Shown: piece after piece, positions 8,715 to 16,562 of the stretch
Numbering within the stretch: position 1 is the stretch's first letter
How the letters are laid out: each line of letters starts with the position of its first letter
NCBI RefSeq assembly: GCF_029607905.1
Contig: NZ_JAPHEH010000001.1
Coordinates: forward strand, 2,137,530 to 2,201,529
Length of the DNA: 64,000 nucleotides
Reading direction: 5' to 3'
Origin: Thiovibrio frasassiensis
GTDB taxonomy: Bacteria > Desulfobacterota > Desulfobulbia > Desulfobulbales > Desulfurivibrionaceae
Notes under the pieces: model-generated
What the model saw: only the letters and a program-made list of their open reading frames with translations
What the model was told of the DNA's origin: nothing
The model's database searches: none
Position numbers and translations under genes: made by a program

Positions 8715-9554
8715 ATGAACATCCGTAAGGTTGGGATCATCTGTCGAAAAGATTCGCCTGCCGCCCTGGCGATGAGCAGGGAACTGCTTTCCTGGCTTGG
8801 CGAGCGCTCCATCGCTGCCGAGGTGGATACCATTGTTGACGGGATGGACCTGTTGATTATCCTCGGCGGAGACGGGACCCTGCTCCATGTCGCCGAGCAG
8901 GCAAGCCGACTCGAGGTGCCGGTGGTGGGGGTCAATCTCGGCGATCTCGGCTTCCTGACCGAAGTGGCGGTCAGCGAACGGTATGAGGTGCTGGAAGGGA
9001 TTCTGGCCGGGGAGATGGTTATTGAGGAACGGTTGATGCTCAAGGCCCGAATCCGCCGTGCCAATGAGACCTCCGGCTGGCGCCATGCCCTCAACGACGT
9101 GGTGGTGAGCAAGGGCAGCGCGGACCAGTTGGTGCAGTTGAGCACCTGGGCCGACCAGAAATACATCACCACCTACCGGGCGGATGGCTTGATCTTTTCC
9201 ACTCCCACCGGCTCAACGGCCTACAACCTCTCCGCCGGAGGGCCCATCGTCAACCCGGCCCTGCAGTCCATCCTGGTGACGCCGATCTGTCCCTTCATGC
9301 TGGAAAGCCGCCCGGTGCTGCTCCCGGCCGCGGTTTGTCTCACCACCAGACTTGCCGAGCAGGGTAACGAGGTGAAGGTCATTGTCGATGGCCAGCCCGC
9401 CTGGGAGATGTCCCCCGGCGAGACCCTGGAGGTGGTGGCTTCGGAAAGGCCCCTGCGGCTCATCTGCTCTCCGCAAAAGGATTATTTTGAAATCCTGCGC
9501 AACAAGCTGAACTGGGGCGGAAGAGCAGGCGAAGCTCGGAAACATCCGCTCTAG
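8715..9554 (+). CDS. nadK: NAD kinase
   Basis: ATP- or polyphosphate-dependent phosphorylation of NAD to NADP in the cytosol. The 279-aa protein carries the GGDGT motif at residues 51-55, LGDLGFLTEV after it, the ALNDVVVSKG block, and the glycine-rich DGLIFSTPTGSTAYNLSAGG segment typical of PpnK. In the ALNDVVV block Asp replaces the more common Glu (ALNEVVI), a conservative change. It lies downstream of proC and ends at a strong bidirectional hairpin. Confidence 0.96.
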   Translation: MNIRKVGIICRKDSPAALAMSRELLSWLGERSIAAEVDTIVDGMDLLIILGGDGTLLHVAEQASRLEVPVVGVNLGDLGFLTEVAVSERYEVLEGILAGEMVIEERLMLKARIRRANETSGWRHALNDVVVSKGSADQLVQLSTWADQKYITTYRADGLIFSTPTGSTAYNLSAGGPIVNPALQSILVTPICPFMLESRPVLLPAAVCLTTRLAEQGNEVKVIVDGQPAWEMSPGETLEVVASERPLRLICSPQKDYFEILRNKLNWGGRAGEARKHPL

Positions 9555-9581
9555 CAGTAGGTGGGTTGCGAAACAAATAAA

Positions 9582-9617
9582 AAAGCGGCGGCCTCATCAC
9601 AATGAGACCGCCGCTTT
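9582..9617. terminator. Bidirectional terminator between nadK and the YtxH gene
   Basis: AAAGCGGCGG (9582-9591) pairs with CCGCCGCTTT (9608-9617), the stem continuing after one mismatch as CTCAT/ATGAG around a CACA loop. Flanking A and T tracts suit termination in both directions, as expected between two convergent genes. Confidence 0.85.
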
Positions 9618-9641
9618 GCTTTGACTGAATTTCGCTTGGAG

Positions 9642-10031
9642 CTAATCGTTTTCTTCCAGCTTGTGGGACAGGGCTTCCCGCTCTTCCTGCATGGCCACTT
9701 TCCCGGCCTCGATGGCATCGCTCAGGGTTCTTTTCTTCTCGTCGAGAAAATCCTTGCCCTGGGCGGCCAGATCCGTGCCGCGGCTGATGAGTTCCTTGCC
9801 TTTGGCGATCATCTCCTTGCTCCGCTCTAAGGCGGTCTCCTTGTACTCCTCGAAATCATCGGGCAGGGTCTTGGCCCGCTCCTTCAATTCGGCCCCGTAG
9901 TCGGCCAGCATTTCTCTGGTTTCCTGGCCGGTCTTCGGGGTGGTCAGCAGGGCAATGGCCGCGCCGACAACGGTGCCTGCCAGGAAGGCCAATACTGCGG
10001 TGCTGGAATTGTCGCAATTGTCTCTGCTCAT
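9642..10031 (-). CDS. YtxH-domain membrane-anchored protein
   Basis: A 129-aa protein with one N-terminal glycine/alanine-rich membrane segment (AVLAFLAGTVVGAAIALLTTPKTG, about 13-36) followed by a long charged, coiled-coil-like tail rich in Glu, Lys and Ala. This is the YtxH/general-stress family layout; the molecular function is unknown. ATG 10031 has an AGGAG ribosome site in the preceding bases. It is adjacent, 1 base away, to the DUF948-like gene upstream, and the two are commonly found together, so they likely act in one envelope-associated process. Confidence 0.75.
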   Translation of the reverse strand: MSRDNCDNSSTAVLAFLAGTVVGAAIALLTTPKTGQETREMLADYGAELKERAKTLPDDFEEYKETALERSKEMIAKGKELISRGTDLAAQGKDFLDEKKRTLSDAIEAGKVAMQEEREALSHKLEEND

Positions 10032-10032
10032 A

Positions 10033-10437
10033 TCATTCTCCTTGTTTGTGTTTTTTCCAAGATCGGTTGAGGAAATGCGAGAAGGCCAAGACCCCGGCGC
10101 TGAACCCGCCAAGATGAGTGATGAAGGGGCTTGCCGTGTCCTTGAGCATGGTGGCGGTGGTAAGCAGGGTTTCCGCCGATTTCTGGGCGGTGTAGATGAC
10201 CCTGTCCGTCTTTTCGATCTTGTCGCTTAAAGAAATGGAGAGGATCTGGATCTCGTTGGCCGCCTCGGTCAGGGAGAGGCAGAGCGGGTCGATATGCCTG
10301 TTGAGGTTGTCGATGCAGATCTCCAACTTCTGCAAGGTGCGGCGAAACTGGAGGAAGGTCGGCACCAGGGCGATGGCAATGGCAAAAAGGCTTACGGCAC
10401 TCAGTAGGGTGAAAAATTCTGAAGAGGTCACTTCCAT
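10033..10437 (-). CDS. DUF948-like membrane protein
   Basis: A 134-aa protein with an N-terminal transmembrane helix (about 9-28, FFTLLSAVSLFAIAIALVP), then a helical region with heptad-like hydrophobics, and a C-terminal glycine-containing hydrophobic patch (GGFSAGVLAFSHFL) before a basic tail. This matches the DUF948/YtxG type that accompanies YtxH proteins. The ATG at 10437 is chosen because AGGAGT precedes it; a TTG at 10455 is a weaker alternative. Function unknown. Confidence 0.68.
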   Translation of the reverse strand: MEVTSSEFFTLLSAVSLFAIAIALVPTFLQFRRTLQKLEICIDNLNRHIDPLCLSLTEAANEIQILSISLSDKIEKTDRVIYTAQKSAETLLTTATMLKDTASPFITHLGGFSAGVLAFSHFLNRSWKKHKQGE

Positions 10438-10556
10438 TACTCCTGTGTGGGCCAAGGATAAAGGTGAAATAGTCTGTTCTTATAATAGAGAGGTTTCCTC
10501 CGCCCTGCAAGGGGAAAAGCCAAGGGGCGGTCAGGGCCGCGCTGGCACTCTCCTGG

Positions 10557-11105
10557 TTACAGCGGCAGATCGAAGATTGCCTGGAGTTTGCCGTTATGCA
10601 CCCGCACTTCCCGCAGGGTATAGGCGGCGGTGATTTCCTTGAGGTTTCTCCCCTTGAGCTCGTAGATCGGTCGTTTTGCGAGTTCTTGGCGGGCGAGGTT
10701 TTCGATGGCCTCTCGGGCCTTGTCCTGCAGCTCGGGCATGAGCCCAGGCAGCTCCAGCCGTTCCACCGTGGCCTGCTCAAGATAGAGCGACTTCGATGCC
10801 GCATCGTAACGCGGGACCGCCGACACTCCCAGATGGCCGGAGATTGGCTTCATAAAAGGGATGTTCAGCTCGACCAGCGTATTGATCCCGATCTGATTGG
10901 CGCCCTCGGAGAGGAAAATTTCCGGCTCACTCAGGGCGACCTTGAGGATCAGCCAGTTCTTGGTGAGGGGGAACAGGGGCGCCACGCGGGCCTGGATCTC
11001 ATCGCGGCTCAGGCTCACCACCACTTCGCGCGCATTGCAGGCAACCATGGTGGCAAGAAGGGCAAGGGCCAGGAGCAAGCAAAGTTTTGAGCGCTGTCTG
11101 TTCAC
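10557..11105 (-). CDS. DUF1439 (YceB-like) lipoprotein
   Basis: A 182-aa predicted lipoprotein. A GTG start at 11105 preceded by AAGGA gives VNRQRSKL, then a hydrophobic signal and a lipobox ending MVAC at about residue 24. The mature part (LSRDEIQARVAPLFPLTKNW, and the Leu-rich beta-strand pattern with conserved YDAASKSLYL) resembles DUF1439/YceB, a lipid-binding-like fold of unknown role anchored to a membrane. The open frame runs further upstream to 11282, overlapping the flavin reductase gene, but those residues contain no signal and are unlikely to be translated. Confidence 0.72.
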   Translation of the reverse strand: MNRQRSKLCLLLALALLATMVACNAREVVVSLSRDEIQARVAPLFPLTKNWLILKVALSEPEIFLSEGANQIGINTLVELNIPFMKPISGHLGVSAVPRYDAASKSLYLEQATVERLELPGLMPELQDKAREAIENLARQELAKRPIYELKGRNLKEITAAYTLREVRVHNGKLQAIFDLPL

Positions 11106-11176
11106 GGGATGGTCCTTGTTCTTGGCAAGCCCCGGCAGCTCGGCCCGGGCGGGTTTGATACGGGAGCTGTCCGCTG

Positions 11177-11713
11177 CTACTGCATCTTTGACTTCAGTCT
11201 GATTGTTTCCCCGGCCACCATGAAACTGCCGCAGCCCCGGTGGTGGATGGTGCGCGGCTCCTGCACGGCCGGGTCGATCCAACCTTTAAGCACCTCAAGG
11301 ACAAAAAATCCGTACCGGGCAACCATCTCGGTGTCTACTACCCTGCATTCGAGATTGGCATAGCATTCCGCGATGAGCGGCGCGCCCACTTTCTTTGCCG
11401 GTTTGGGGGTGAGGCCAAAGGCGGTGAACTTGTCGATCTTTGCCCCCGAGGTATTCCCGCACCCCACCACCTTTTCGGCGATTTCCACGGTGGGTATGTT
11501 TATGACGCATTCGTTGCTTGCCGTCAACAAGCGAAAGGAAAGGCTGCGATCGCCGATCACGCACCCCACCAGGGGCGGCGTAAATTCGAGCATGGTGTGC
11601 CAGGACATGGCCATGATGTTGGGGTGCTGGTCGCCAGCGGTGGTGAGCAGCACCACCGGCCCCGGTTCCAGCAAGGTGTACACCTTGGAGAGCGGAAAGG
11701 ATTTTTTGGCCAT
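11177..11713 (-). CDS. Flavin reductase-like FMN-binding domain protein
   Basis: A 178-aa flavoprotein of the flavin-reductase-like (DIM6/NTAB, split-barrel) family. Recognisable segments are PGPVVLLTTAGDQHPNIMAMSW (FMN-binding strand), the LVGCVIGDRSLSFRLL block and the ECVINIPTVEIAEKVVGCG segment before the GAKIDKF motif. In sulfate reducers such proteins are often small FMN electron carriers; the partner is unknown. ATG 11713 follows GGGGGAT; an in-frame ATG 24 bases upstream would add PPKGDTT. It lies downstream of the dehydrogenase at 11786 and may share its transcript. Confidence 0.85.
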   Translation of the reverse strand: MAKKSFPLSKVYTLLEPGPVVLLTTAGDQHPNIMAMSWHTMLEFTPPLVGCVIGDRSLSFRLLTASNECVINIPTVEIAEKVVGCGNTSGAKIDKFTAFGLTPKPAKKVGAPLIAECYANLECRVVDTEMVARYGFFVLEVLKGWIDPAVQEPRTIHHRGCGSFMVAGETIRLKSKMQ

Positions 11714-11785
11714 TGTCGTATCCCCCTTAGGCGGCAAGATCAGTCACCCACCGGAGCCGGATAATCCGTCCGGCTCCTCAGTCTG

Positions 11786-12640
11786 TCACCCCTTCTTGAA
11801 CAATTTATAGATGGCGGAAAAGTCTTCCTGGTCGATGCCCTCTTCAAAGGTTCTCCCGTACAGCTCTTTGACCACCGCAGCGGTGAAGAGGGAAGTTTTC
11901 TCTTCATAGGCCAGATCCTGGAGGCAATGGAGATCTTTGTAGATCAGGGCGCTGGAAAAATGGGTGGAGAAATCCTCCTGGAGCAACTTGTTTCGCTTGG
12001 CATTGAGCACCAGCGAGTTGCCGCCCCCTACGGAAAGGATATCCAGGATCTCTTCCTTCTGCATCCCGATGGTTTCCCCCAGCGAGAGCGCCTCGGCGAT
12101 GGTGGCCATGAAGCTGCCCAGGGTCAGGTTGTTGATCAGTTTCATCTTGGTGGCCAGCCCCGGAACCTTCAGAAAGAAAAGATTCTTACCGATGTTTTCC
12201 AGCACCGGCCTGACCTTGTCGTACCCTGCCTCCTTGCCGCTGACCAAAACGGTGAGGGCTCCCTGCGAAGCGGGCACGACGCTGCCCAGGACAGGGGCCT
12301 CAAGATAGATTCCCCCGGCTTTTGCGCACAGGGCATGGAAGTGGGGGACCTCTTTGAAATGGTTGGTGGAGAGATCCACGATCACCTTGCCTGCGAGATC
12401 GGCGGACAACAGTCCGCCCTCCTGGCTGAGGATGGCATGGACCGCCGCGCTGTCGAACATGCAGACAAAGATAATCTCTGCCTTTTCCGCCACCAGCCGG
12501 GGGGAGGGAGCGACTTCACCCTGCAGCCCTTCTGCTTTGGCGGGGGTTCGGTTCCAGACGGTGAGGGTGTGGCCGCAGTCCAGGAGTCGTCCGGCGATGG
12601 CTTTGCCAAGGTGTCCAAGTCCAATAAATCCTAAATGCAT
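11786..12640 (-). CDS. Beta-hydroxyacid dehydrogenase (3-hydroxyisobutyrate dehydrogenase family)
   Basis: A 284-aa NAD(P)-dependent oxidoreductase of the HIBADH/GarR/GLYR family. The N-terminal Rossmann motif is FIGLGHLGKAIAGRLL. The substrate-binding block APVLGSVVPASQGALTVLVSG lies near 115-135. The catalytic Lys lies in TKMKLINNLTLGS. Asn-Arg after the Rossmann beta-2 strand (VWNRTPAKAE) hints at NADPH preference. The substrate cannot be assigned from sequence; glyoxylate or succinic-semialdehyde reductases of this family look alike. It precedes the flavin reductase-like gene by 72 bases on the same strand. Confidence 0.9.
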   Translation of the reverse strand: MHLGFIGLGHLGKAIAGRLLDCGHTLTVWNRTPAKAEGLQGEVAPSPRLVAEKAEIIFVCMFDSAAVHAILSQEGGLLSADLAGKVIVDLSTNHFKEVPHFHALCAKAGGIYLEAPVLGSVVPASQGALTVLVSGKEAGYDKVRPVLENIGKNLFFLKVPGLATKMKLINNLTLGSFMATIAEALSLGETIGMQKEEILDILSVGGGNSLVLNAKRNKLLQEDFSTHFSSALIYKDLHCLQDLAYEEKTSLFTAAVVKELYGRTFEEGIDQEDFSAIYKLFKKG

Positions 12641-12769
12641 TGTCTTTACCTCGGGAATTGTGTGTTTGCTGGAGAACGCAGGGGCAGGCCGTGCGGGTCA
12701 GTGGGTCGGGCGGAGGCCTGTTAGGGCTGGAACTCAGTTGACTGACTTATTATAGCGTATAATTTGCCT

Positions 12770-13054
12770 TTAGAAACGGGAATCGTTTTCACAGGGGATC
12801 CCATCGTGATCGCCATCCATTTTTGTGTCTGGACAGTTCTGCACAAAGAATTTCGCCTCCGCCCGAGACGTCATTTGACTGCAATGCTGCCTGCCATCAC
12901 AGGTAAACGACTCTTTCTTTGAAGGGTGTTGAGAGCTTTTGGCTACTGTGGGTGTACCTTCTGCACCCATATAGGCATTTTTTGGCCCAATATCGTTATG
13001 ATAAATGGACCAACCTATTGCGATGGCAATGGCAAATAATAGTATTTTTTTCAT
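12770..13054 (-). CDS. Excalibur calcium-binding domain protein, exported
   Basis: A 94-aa protein with an N-terminal signal or anchor helix (KKILLFAIAIAIGWSIY) and a C-terminal excalibur domain (about 50-94). That domain shows FTCDGRQHCSQMTS, then AKFFVQNCP and the EF-loop-like DGDHDGIPCEN, whose Asp residues would bind calcium. One cysteine of the usual pattern (MTSCAEA) is Arg here (MTSRAEA). It is an isolated gene at the left edge of the AT-richer island. Extracellular or periplasmic; function unknown. Confidence 0.85.
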   Translation of the reverse strand: MKKILLFAIAIAIGWSIYHNDIGPKNAYMGAEGTPTVAKSSQHPSKKESFTCDGRQHCSQMTSRAEAKFFVQNCPDTKMDGDHDGIPCENDSRF

Positions 13055-13139
13055 AGATGAGATGTCTTTGTATGCGAAGTTTTAAAGGTTGGTCTCTGCG
13101 GGCGGCAATGAGCCGTCCGTTGGCGCGACTTGTTCGATC

Positions 13140-13697
13140 TTAGCTCGTGTAATGAAGGGTAAGACACTCCACCCTACCCGCAGCGTCGAAGCGTATTCCT
13201 TCATGCTCCAGCAAGGCCCGCTTCATGTCGAGGCCGCCCTGGTAGCCGCCAAGAGTGCGGTCGGTACGGATGGCCCGGTGACAGGGGACGATGAGGGGGA
13301 ACGGGTTGCTAGCCAGGGCATTGCCCACGGCCCGCGCGCCATTTCTTTTCCCCAGATGCCCGGCGATGAGCTGATAGGTGCTGACGCTCCCCCGGGGAAT
13401 CCGGTACTCCGCACGCAGAACCCGCTGCTGAAAGGCACCGCACAAGTTGAGGTCCGCAAGCGCAAGCGAGAAGTCGATAGCCTCTCCTGCAAGCAATCCT
13501 TTGATGCCGGCAGCTACAGCCTCGATCTCCGCACAGGAGGAGGACCGGGCATTCGGGTACAGCCCGGAAGCCTGGTCTTCCGCGGATAAGCCGGGCCTTG
13601 CAAGTAAGACCCGGATGATCTTTGGCTTCTGAGTGGCTACGGTCCAGATGACCCCAACAGAGCCAAAGGGAGTTGGCTTGATGATCTTTGTATTCAT
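13140..13697 (-). CDS. ogt: Methylated-DNA--protein-cysteine S-methyltransferase
   Basis: Suicide DNA-repair protein that takes the methyl group from O6-methylguanine. The active-site block NPFPLIVPCHRAIRTD holds the acceptor Cys in PCHR. The helix-turn-helix part RIPRGSVSTYQLIAGHLGKRNGARAVGNAL precedes it, and LGGYQGGLDMKRALLEHEG follows. Start chosen at 13697 (MNTKIIKPTPFG, 185 aa) rather than the in-frame ATG 6 codons upstream. No Ada-type transcription domain is present, so it is the Ogt/MGMT type. Confidence 0.94.
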   Translation of the reverse strand: MNTKIIKPTPFGSVGVIWTVATQKPKIIRVLLARPGLSAEDQASGLYPNARSSSCAEIEAVAAGIKGLLAGEAIDFSLALADLNLCGAFQQRVLRAEYRIPRGSVSTYQLIAGHLGKRNGARAVGNALASNPFPLIVPCHRAIRTDRTLGGYQGGLDMKRALLEHEGIRFDAAGRVECLTLHYTS

Positions 13698-13747
13698 GTG
13701 TGGAACGCAAAGCAAAGAGGCGCGCCTCGCGGAGGTTGGGCAAATTG

Positions 13748-14029
13748 TCAGCCCTGTTTTGTGTAATTCTTGAGGTCTCTGTAATAATTTTCATGCTGTC
13801 CAAGCATGATGAGCTCTAGTGTCGTTTCGGTAAATCTATAGGCAAGGAGATGTTGCGTTGATTGGATTTTGAATTTGTGGACAAATATGCCACGCAAATC
13901 CCCTTTTTTCTCGATTCCGATTTTGGGGTTGCTGATAATGGTTTTAATTTCATTATCTAGCGTTGTTTTTTCTGTTTTGTTCAATTTCTTAACTTTTTGG
14001 GCGAATGACCTCGATTGGTAGATTTTCAT
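13748..14029 (-). CDS. RelE/ParE-superfamily toxin
   Basis: A 93-aa basic protein with the fold signature of type II toxins: N-terminal helix (SFAQKVKKLNKTEKTTLDNEI), then the beta strands GDLRGIFVHKFKIQSTQHLLAYRFTE and LELIMLGQHENYYRDLKNY. The LLAYRF strand and C-terminal aromatic residues are usual in RelE-like mRNA interferases and related ParE toxins. It starts 5 bases after the antitoxin gene stop, the standard antitoxin-then-toxin order. Whether it cleaves mRNA or targets gyrase cannot be decided. Confidence 0.82.
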   Translation of the reverse strand: MKIYQSRSFAQKVKKLNKTEKTTLDNEIKTIISNPKIGIEKKGDLRGIFVHKFKIQSTQHLLAYRFTETTLELIMLGQHENYYRDLKNYTKQG

Positions 14030-14034
14030 CTTGG

Positions 14035-14253
14035 TTAACCGAAGGTATATTCAGTTTTTTCGCCATGATCTAACTCGTTAATACCAATGAGTATTTCTTT
14101 TATAAGGTCATAGGTTAAATCTGGGTTTTCTTCCACGCATTTTCCAATACGTGCCCAGTGTTCAATTTGCCCAGTTATAGATCTGTGATCTACTTTGCTA
14201 TATTTTCTTGCGTCAGTGAGGAGATTTTCAGAGATTCGCACTGCGGTTGCCAT
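14035..14253 (-). CDS. ParD-like antitoxin
   Basis: A 72-aa protein resembling the ParD-like antitoxin family (MATAVRISENLLTDARKYSKV, then HRSITGQIEHWARIGKCVEENPDL). The N-terminal strand ATAVRIS and following helix are the ribbon-helix-helix DNA-binding part; the C-terminal residues would wrap the toxin. A GGAGG ribosome site precedes ATG 14253. It forms an operon with the RelE-like toxin downstream and probably autoregulates the pair. It sits within the accessory island near the cassette array, where such stabilising modules are frequent. Confidence 0.82.
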   Translation of the reverse strand: MATAVRISENLLTDARKYSKVDHRSITGQIEHWARIGKCVEENPDLTYDLIKEILIGINELDHGEKTEYTFG

Positions 14254-14471
14254 TTTATTGCCTCCATTACATTATGAGTGAGTTTGCGTATTAATTTAAT
14301 TCATAACGTAGCAATTTGCAATGCGATATTTTTTAAGGGCTAAGGTCTTGGGTGAGGCTCACATAAATTTTAAGCCCATCTCCTTTTGGGAACGAGGAAG
14401 GGGGCGGGTTTGATATTTTGACTTTCAAGACGCATATGTCAAAATGTTAAGTTTGAGCCCATAAGTCCCGC

Positions 14472-15191
14472 TCAGTATATTCCAGGAATCAACCGATAAC
14501 GCACGCGTTGTGCATAGTCTCGATAGCCCGGCAACTCTTCCTGTAACGTCTGGTCTTCAAGGATGGTCCTGATCACCGTAATGATTAATGCCACTGCCGC
14601 AGGTATCAGGGTCCATCCCGAGCCCAGAGCCAAAACAATACCGAACAGCGGGGGAATATTTCCGGCATAACCCGGATGCCGCACAAACCGGTACGGGCCG
14701 GTATCACACACCACATGCCCTCGGTCCGTCTGAATCCGCACCACGCTGGAGAAAAAGCGGTTCTCTGCCAAGGCCCATGCAGCGAAGGCGTATCCTAGCG
14801 AGATCAAAATAAAGCCAATCACGATGAGCCATGGCGGAAATTCGGGAGACCAGTTGTAGCGATGGTCCAATCCTGCCACAATTACCATAGGGAAAGCGAC
14901 ACTCACCGCCATCAGCGGAGCAAGCACTTTGTCCCAGGCTTTCGCGTTTCGGATATTTTCAATATTTTGCCTTTCGGCCAACAATCCGGGATGTCGTTGT
15001 TCCGCCCAGATGCGTCCCCCAACACCAGCGGCAAAGATCAGGAGGGAATAGAGCCACGCCTGCCACCAACCGAGGTCTCCACCGCATACCAATAAAATCA
15101 GCGGGATAAGGAGATACACCAAAACTAATCTTATCCACTGGCGAGGGGATACTGTTTGAGCGGCCTCTTCTCTAACCGTCTTCGAAGACAT
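14472..15191 (-). CDS. Isoprenylcysteine carboxyl methyltransferase-like membrane protein
   Basis: A 239-aa multi-pass membrane protein of the ICMT/phospholipid-methyltransferase (NnrU-like) type. It has about five hydrophobic segments, then the C-terminal SAM-binding signature DTGPYRFVRHPGYAGNIPPLFG and a distal LEDQTLQEELPGYRDYAQRVRYRL block, in which the paired Glu and Y-x-x-Y-x-x-x-V-R-R-like pattern is usual. The bacterial substrate is unknown. Its ATG lies 35 bases past the recombination-type core of the attC-like site at 15226, the same geometry as the cassette genes beside it, so it may itself be a cassette gene, but no attC was found after its stop. Confidence 0.8.
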   Translation of the reverse strand: MSSKTVREEAAQTVSPRQWIRLVLVYLLIPLILLVCGGDLGWWQAWLYSLLIFAAGVGGRIWAEQRHPGLLAERQNIENIRNAKAWDKVLAPLMAVSVAFPMVIVAGLDHRYNWSPEFPPWLIVIGFILISLGYAFAAWALAENRFFSSVVRIQTDRGHVVCDTGPYRFVRHPGYAGNIPPLFGIVLALGSGWTLIPAAVALIITVIRTILEDQTLQEELPGYRDYAQRVRYRLIPGIY

Positions 15192-15225
15192 GCCATTCCC
15201 CAGAATAAAAAGGATTTGAGTGTGT

Positions 15226-15298
15226 GTCTAACGTCGCCCGTAAGCCGCGCGAACGAAGCGCAGCGAAGAGAGCGTCGGCTTGACGGGCGACGTTAGGG
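15226..15298 (-). other. attC-like integron recombination site 3
   Basis: Read on the minus strand, an imperfect palindrome begins with CCCTAAC and ends with GTTAGAC, which fits the GTTRRRY core exactly. The arms ACGTCGCCCGT (15231-15241) and ACGGGCGACGT (15283-15293) are perfectly complementary. AAGCCG and CGGCTT extend the stem after a one-base bulge, as attC sites do. The site is 73 bp, within the usual range. It overlaps the stop codon of the cassette gene on its right. Confidence 0.85.
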
Positions 15299-15892
15299 CA
15301 CACTCGCATACTCCTGCATCTTGATGAGATGTGCCTGCACTAGGTCATTATTCTTGGCCATTGCGGCTAGTTGCGCCGAGGCGATCAATCCGTAGGCACC
15401 AGAGGCGTTGAGGCATTTGATTACGTCCGCCACGGGGTAGTTAGACCCAAGCGCTCCGTTGCCGTGCCGGCGGGTAACTTGAATGTATCCAGTGTGCGTG
15501 AAGTCGTTAAGCGGACCCCATGCATTTTTCTTCATCTGCGACAGGGTAGGTTGATATGCGCCAATTGCAGCTTCAATTTCTTCCGTCATGTCTCCGAAGT
15601 GTTTTTCAATGCCGCGTTTCTCGAAACGCTCCAGTTCAGCATCGGTTGCGCAGTGCAGAAGCCACAGTCCCCTTACCAGCGACTCAATAAGAACTCGCAT
15701 CAGAGCGTGCATTGAGCCAAACAATTTTGAATCACAGAGAATCGCAATAGCAGCCTGATGCTCTATTGCCACATCAAAGCAGGCGGATGCTATTTGCTCC
15801 CTGTGCCCTCCAGAAATCTCGATTCCTTTGGTGTTTTCATCAATCCACCGAATGAGATCCCGAAGAGATCTGAACTGTGCGTCGATGTCCAT
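15293..15892 (-). CDS. Cassette-borne protein of unknown function
   Basis: A 199-aa, mostly helical soluble protein. Segments such as AFDVAIEHQAAIAIL-type helices (residues 37-50 here), SMHALMRVLIESLVRGLWLLHCA (about 61-83) and the central NDFTHTGYIQVTRRH stretch resemble a widespread group of uncharacterised bacterial DUF proteins (DUF6988/DUF5677-like), but I cannot assign a function. The stop codon TAA is built into the attC-like palindrome at 15226-15298, and the ATG lies 12 bases past the neighbouring site, exactly the packing of an integron gene cassette. All three cassettes face the same way. Confidence 0.75.
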   Translation of the reverse strand: MDIDAQFRSLRDLIRWIDENTKGIEISGGHREQIASACFDVAIEHQAAIAILCDSKLFGSMHALMRVLIESLVRGLWLLHCATDAELERFEKRGIEKHFGDMTEEIEAAIGAYQPTLSQMKKNAWGPLNDFTHTGYIQVTRRHGNGALGSNYPVADVIKCLNASGAYGLIASAQLAAMAKNNDLVQAHLIKMQEYASVP

Positions 15893-15903
15893 ATGGTCCT
15901 AGC

Positions 15904-15989
15904 GTTTAAGCTAACCTGACCGCGCCACCTGTGTTTGCCGCGTTAGCGCCGCCAACGTCCTCGCGATCAGGTTAAGCGCCTGGTTAGGC
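15904..15989 (-). other. attC-like integron recombination site 2
   Basis: On the minus strand it opens with GCCTAAC (15989-15983), a perfect RYYYAAC half-site. The inner arms TAACCTGA (15912-15919) and TCAGGTTA (15967-15974) are complementary and extend through CCGCG/CGCGA with one mismatch and a one-base bulge. The distal core reads CTTAAAC instead of GTTRRRY, so this half-site is diverged. Total 86 bp. It directly follows the stop of the 162-aa cassette gene. Confidence 0.8.
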
Positions 15990-15990
15990 G

Positions 15991-16479
15991 CTATTGGTTG
16001 ATAGAAAAAAATGATTTAATAAATTTTTCTGTTATTTCAGATAGATATTCATTTGTAACCATCGAAAGTTCCACCTTTGATTCGTCAAACTCTGATGAGC
16101 CAGACAAACGGCTCTTAATCGTAAGATATTTTGACCGACCATCATGTTTGAAAGTTATAGATGGATCAATTTCTGGAGAAAGTTTATTGCCCTGAAATCT
16201 TGTTTGTCGGTCTACAACCAGTGAGACTGAAGTGTTTATTTGTTCATCCGAGTGAGCATCTCGTGCCCCTCCCAACACCGCTTCGCAGGGGTACTTCCTT
16301 TTTTGCAGTTCTTTTTTTATAGATACGAATACTTTGTATATTTCGCTGAGTTTTTGTGTCGCATTCCTTCTTGTTTCATTTAACTCTTTTTCAAGCTTTG
16401 CTTTTTCGACAGCGGCTCTTTTCTCTTTGTCTTTTTCGTCTTTTTCGTATTCATCTATGGTTTTATGCAGCCAATCCAT
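15991..16479 (-). CDS. Cassette-borne coiled-coil protein of unknown function
   Basis: A 162-aa protein. Residues 1-60 are strongly charged (long Lys/Glu stretches) and should form a helix or coiled coil; the rest (about 65-162) alternates in a beta-strand-like way with SVSLVVDRQTRFQGNKLSP and RSKYLTIKSRLSGSS. No family recognised. AT-rich coding unlike the core genes. It has a GGAGAA ribosome site before ATG 16479, 21 bases past the core of attC site 1, and ends directly at attC site 2, so it is a single-gene cassette of about 600 bp. Confidence 0.75.
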   Translation of the reverse strand: MDWLHKTIDEYEKDEKDKEKRAAVEKAKLEKELNETRRNATQKLSEIYKVFVSIKKELQKRKYPCEAVLGGARDAHSDEQINTSVSLVVDRQTRFQGNKLSPEIDPSITFKHDGRSKYLTIKSRLSGSSEFDESKVELSMVTNEYLSEITEKFIKSFFSINQ

Positions 16480-16499
16480 TGAATTCTCCTTTTTTGTGC

Positions 16500-16559
16500 G
16501 CCTAACACACGCCTAGCAGGCTGGCGTCTCTTGCTGAGCCAGCCAGATGAGTGTTAGGC
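16500..16559 (-). other. attC integron recombination site 1
   Basis: The clearest site of the three. GCCTAAC (plus 16500-16506) and GTTAGGC (16553-16559) form the outer cores inside an 11-bp perfect inverted repeat (GCGCCTAACAC / GTGTTAGGCGC, 16498-16508 and 16551-16561). The inner arms GGCTGGC (16519-16525) and GCCAGCC (16538-16544) are perfect around a 12-base loop. Unequal spacers between inner and outer arms supply the unpaired bases typical of attC. At 60 bp it is at the short end of the known range. Confidence 0.92.
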
Positions 16560-16562
16560 GCC

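Noticed and set aside
14254-14471. Possible fourth attC between the ICMT-like gene and the antitoxin
   Set aside because: ACTTAAC fits one core but the only distal candidate (GTTATGA) breaks GTTRRRY, and no complementary inner arms could be found.
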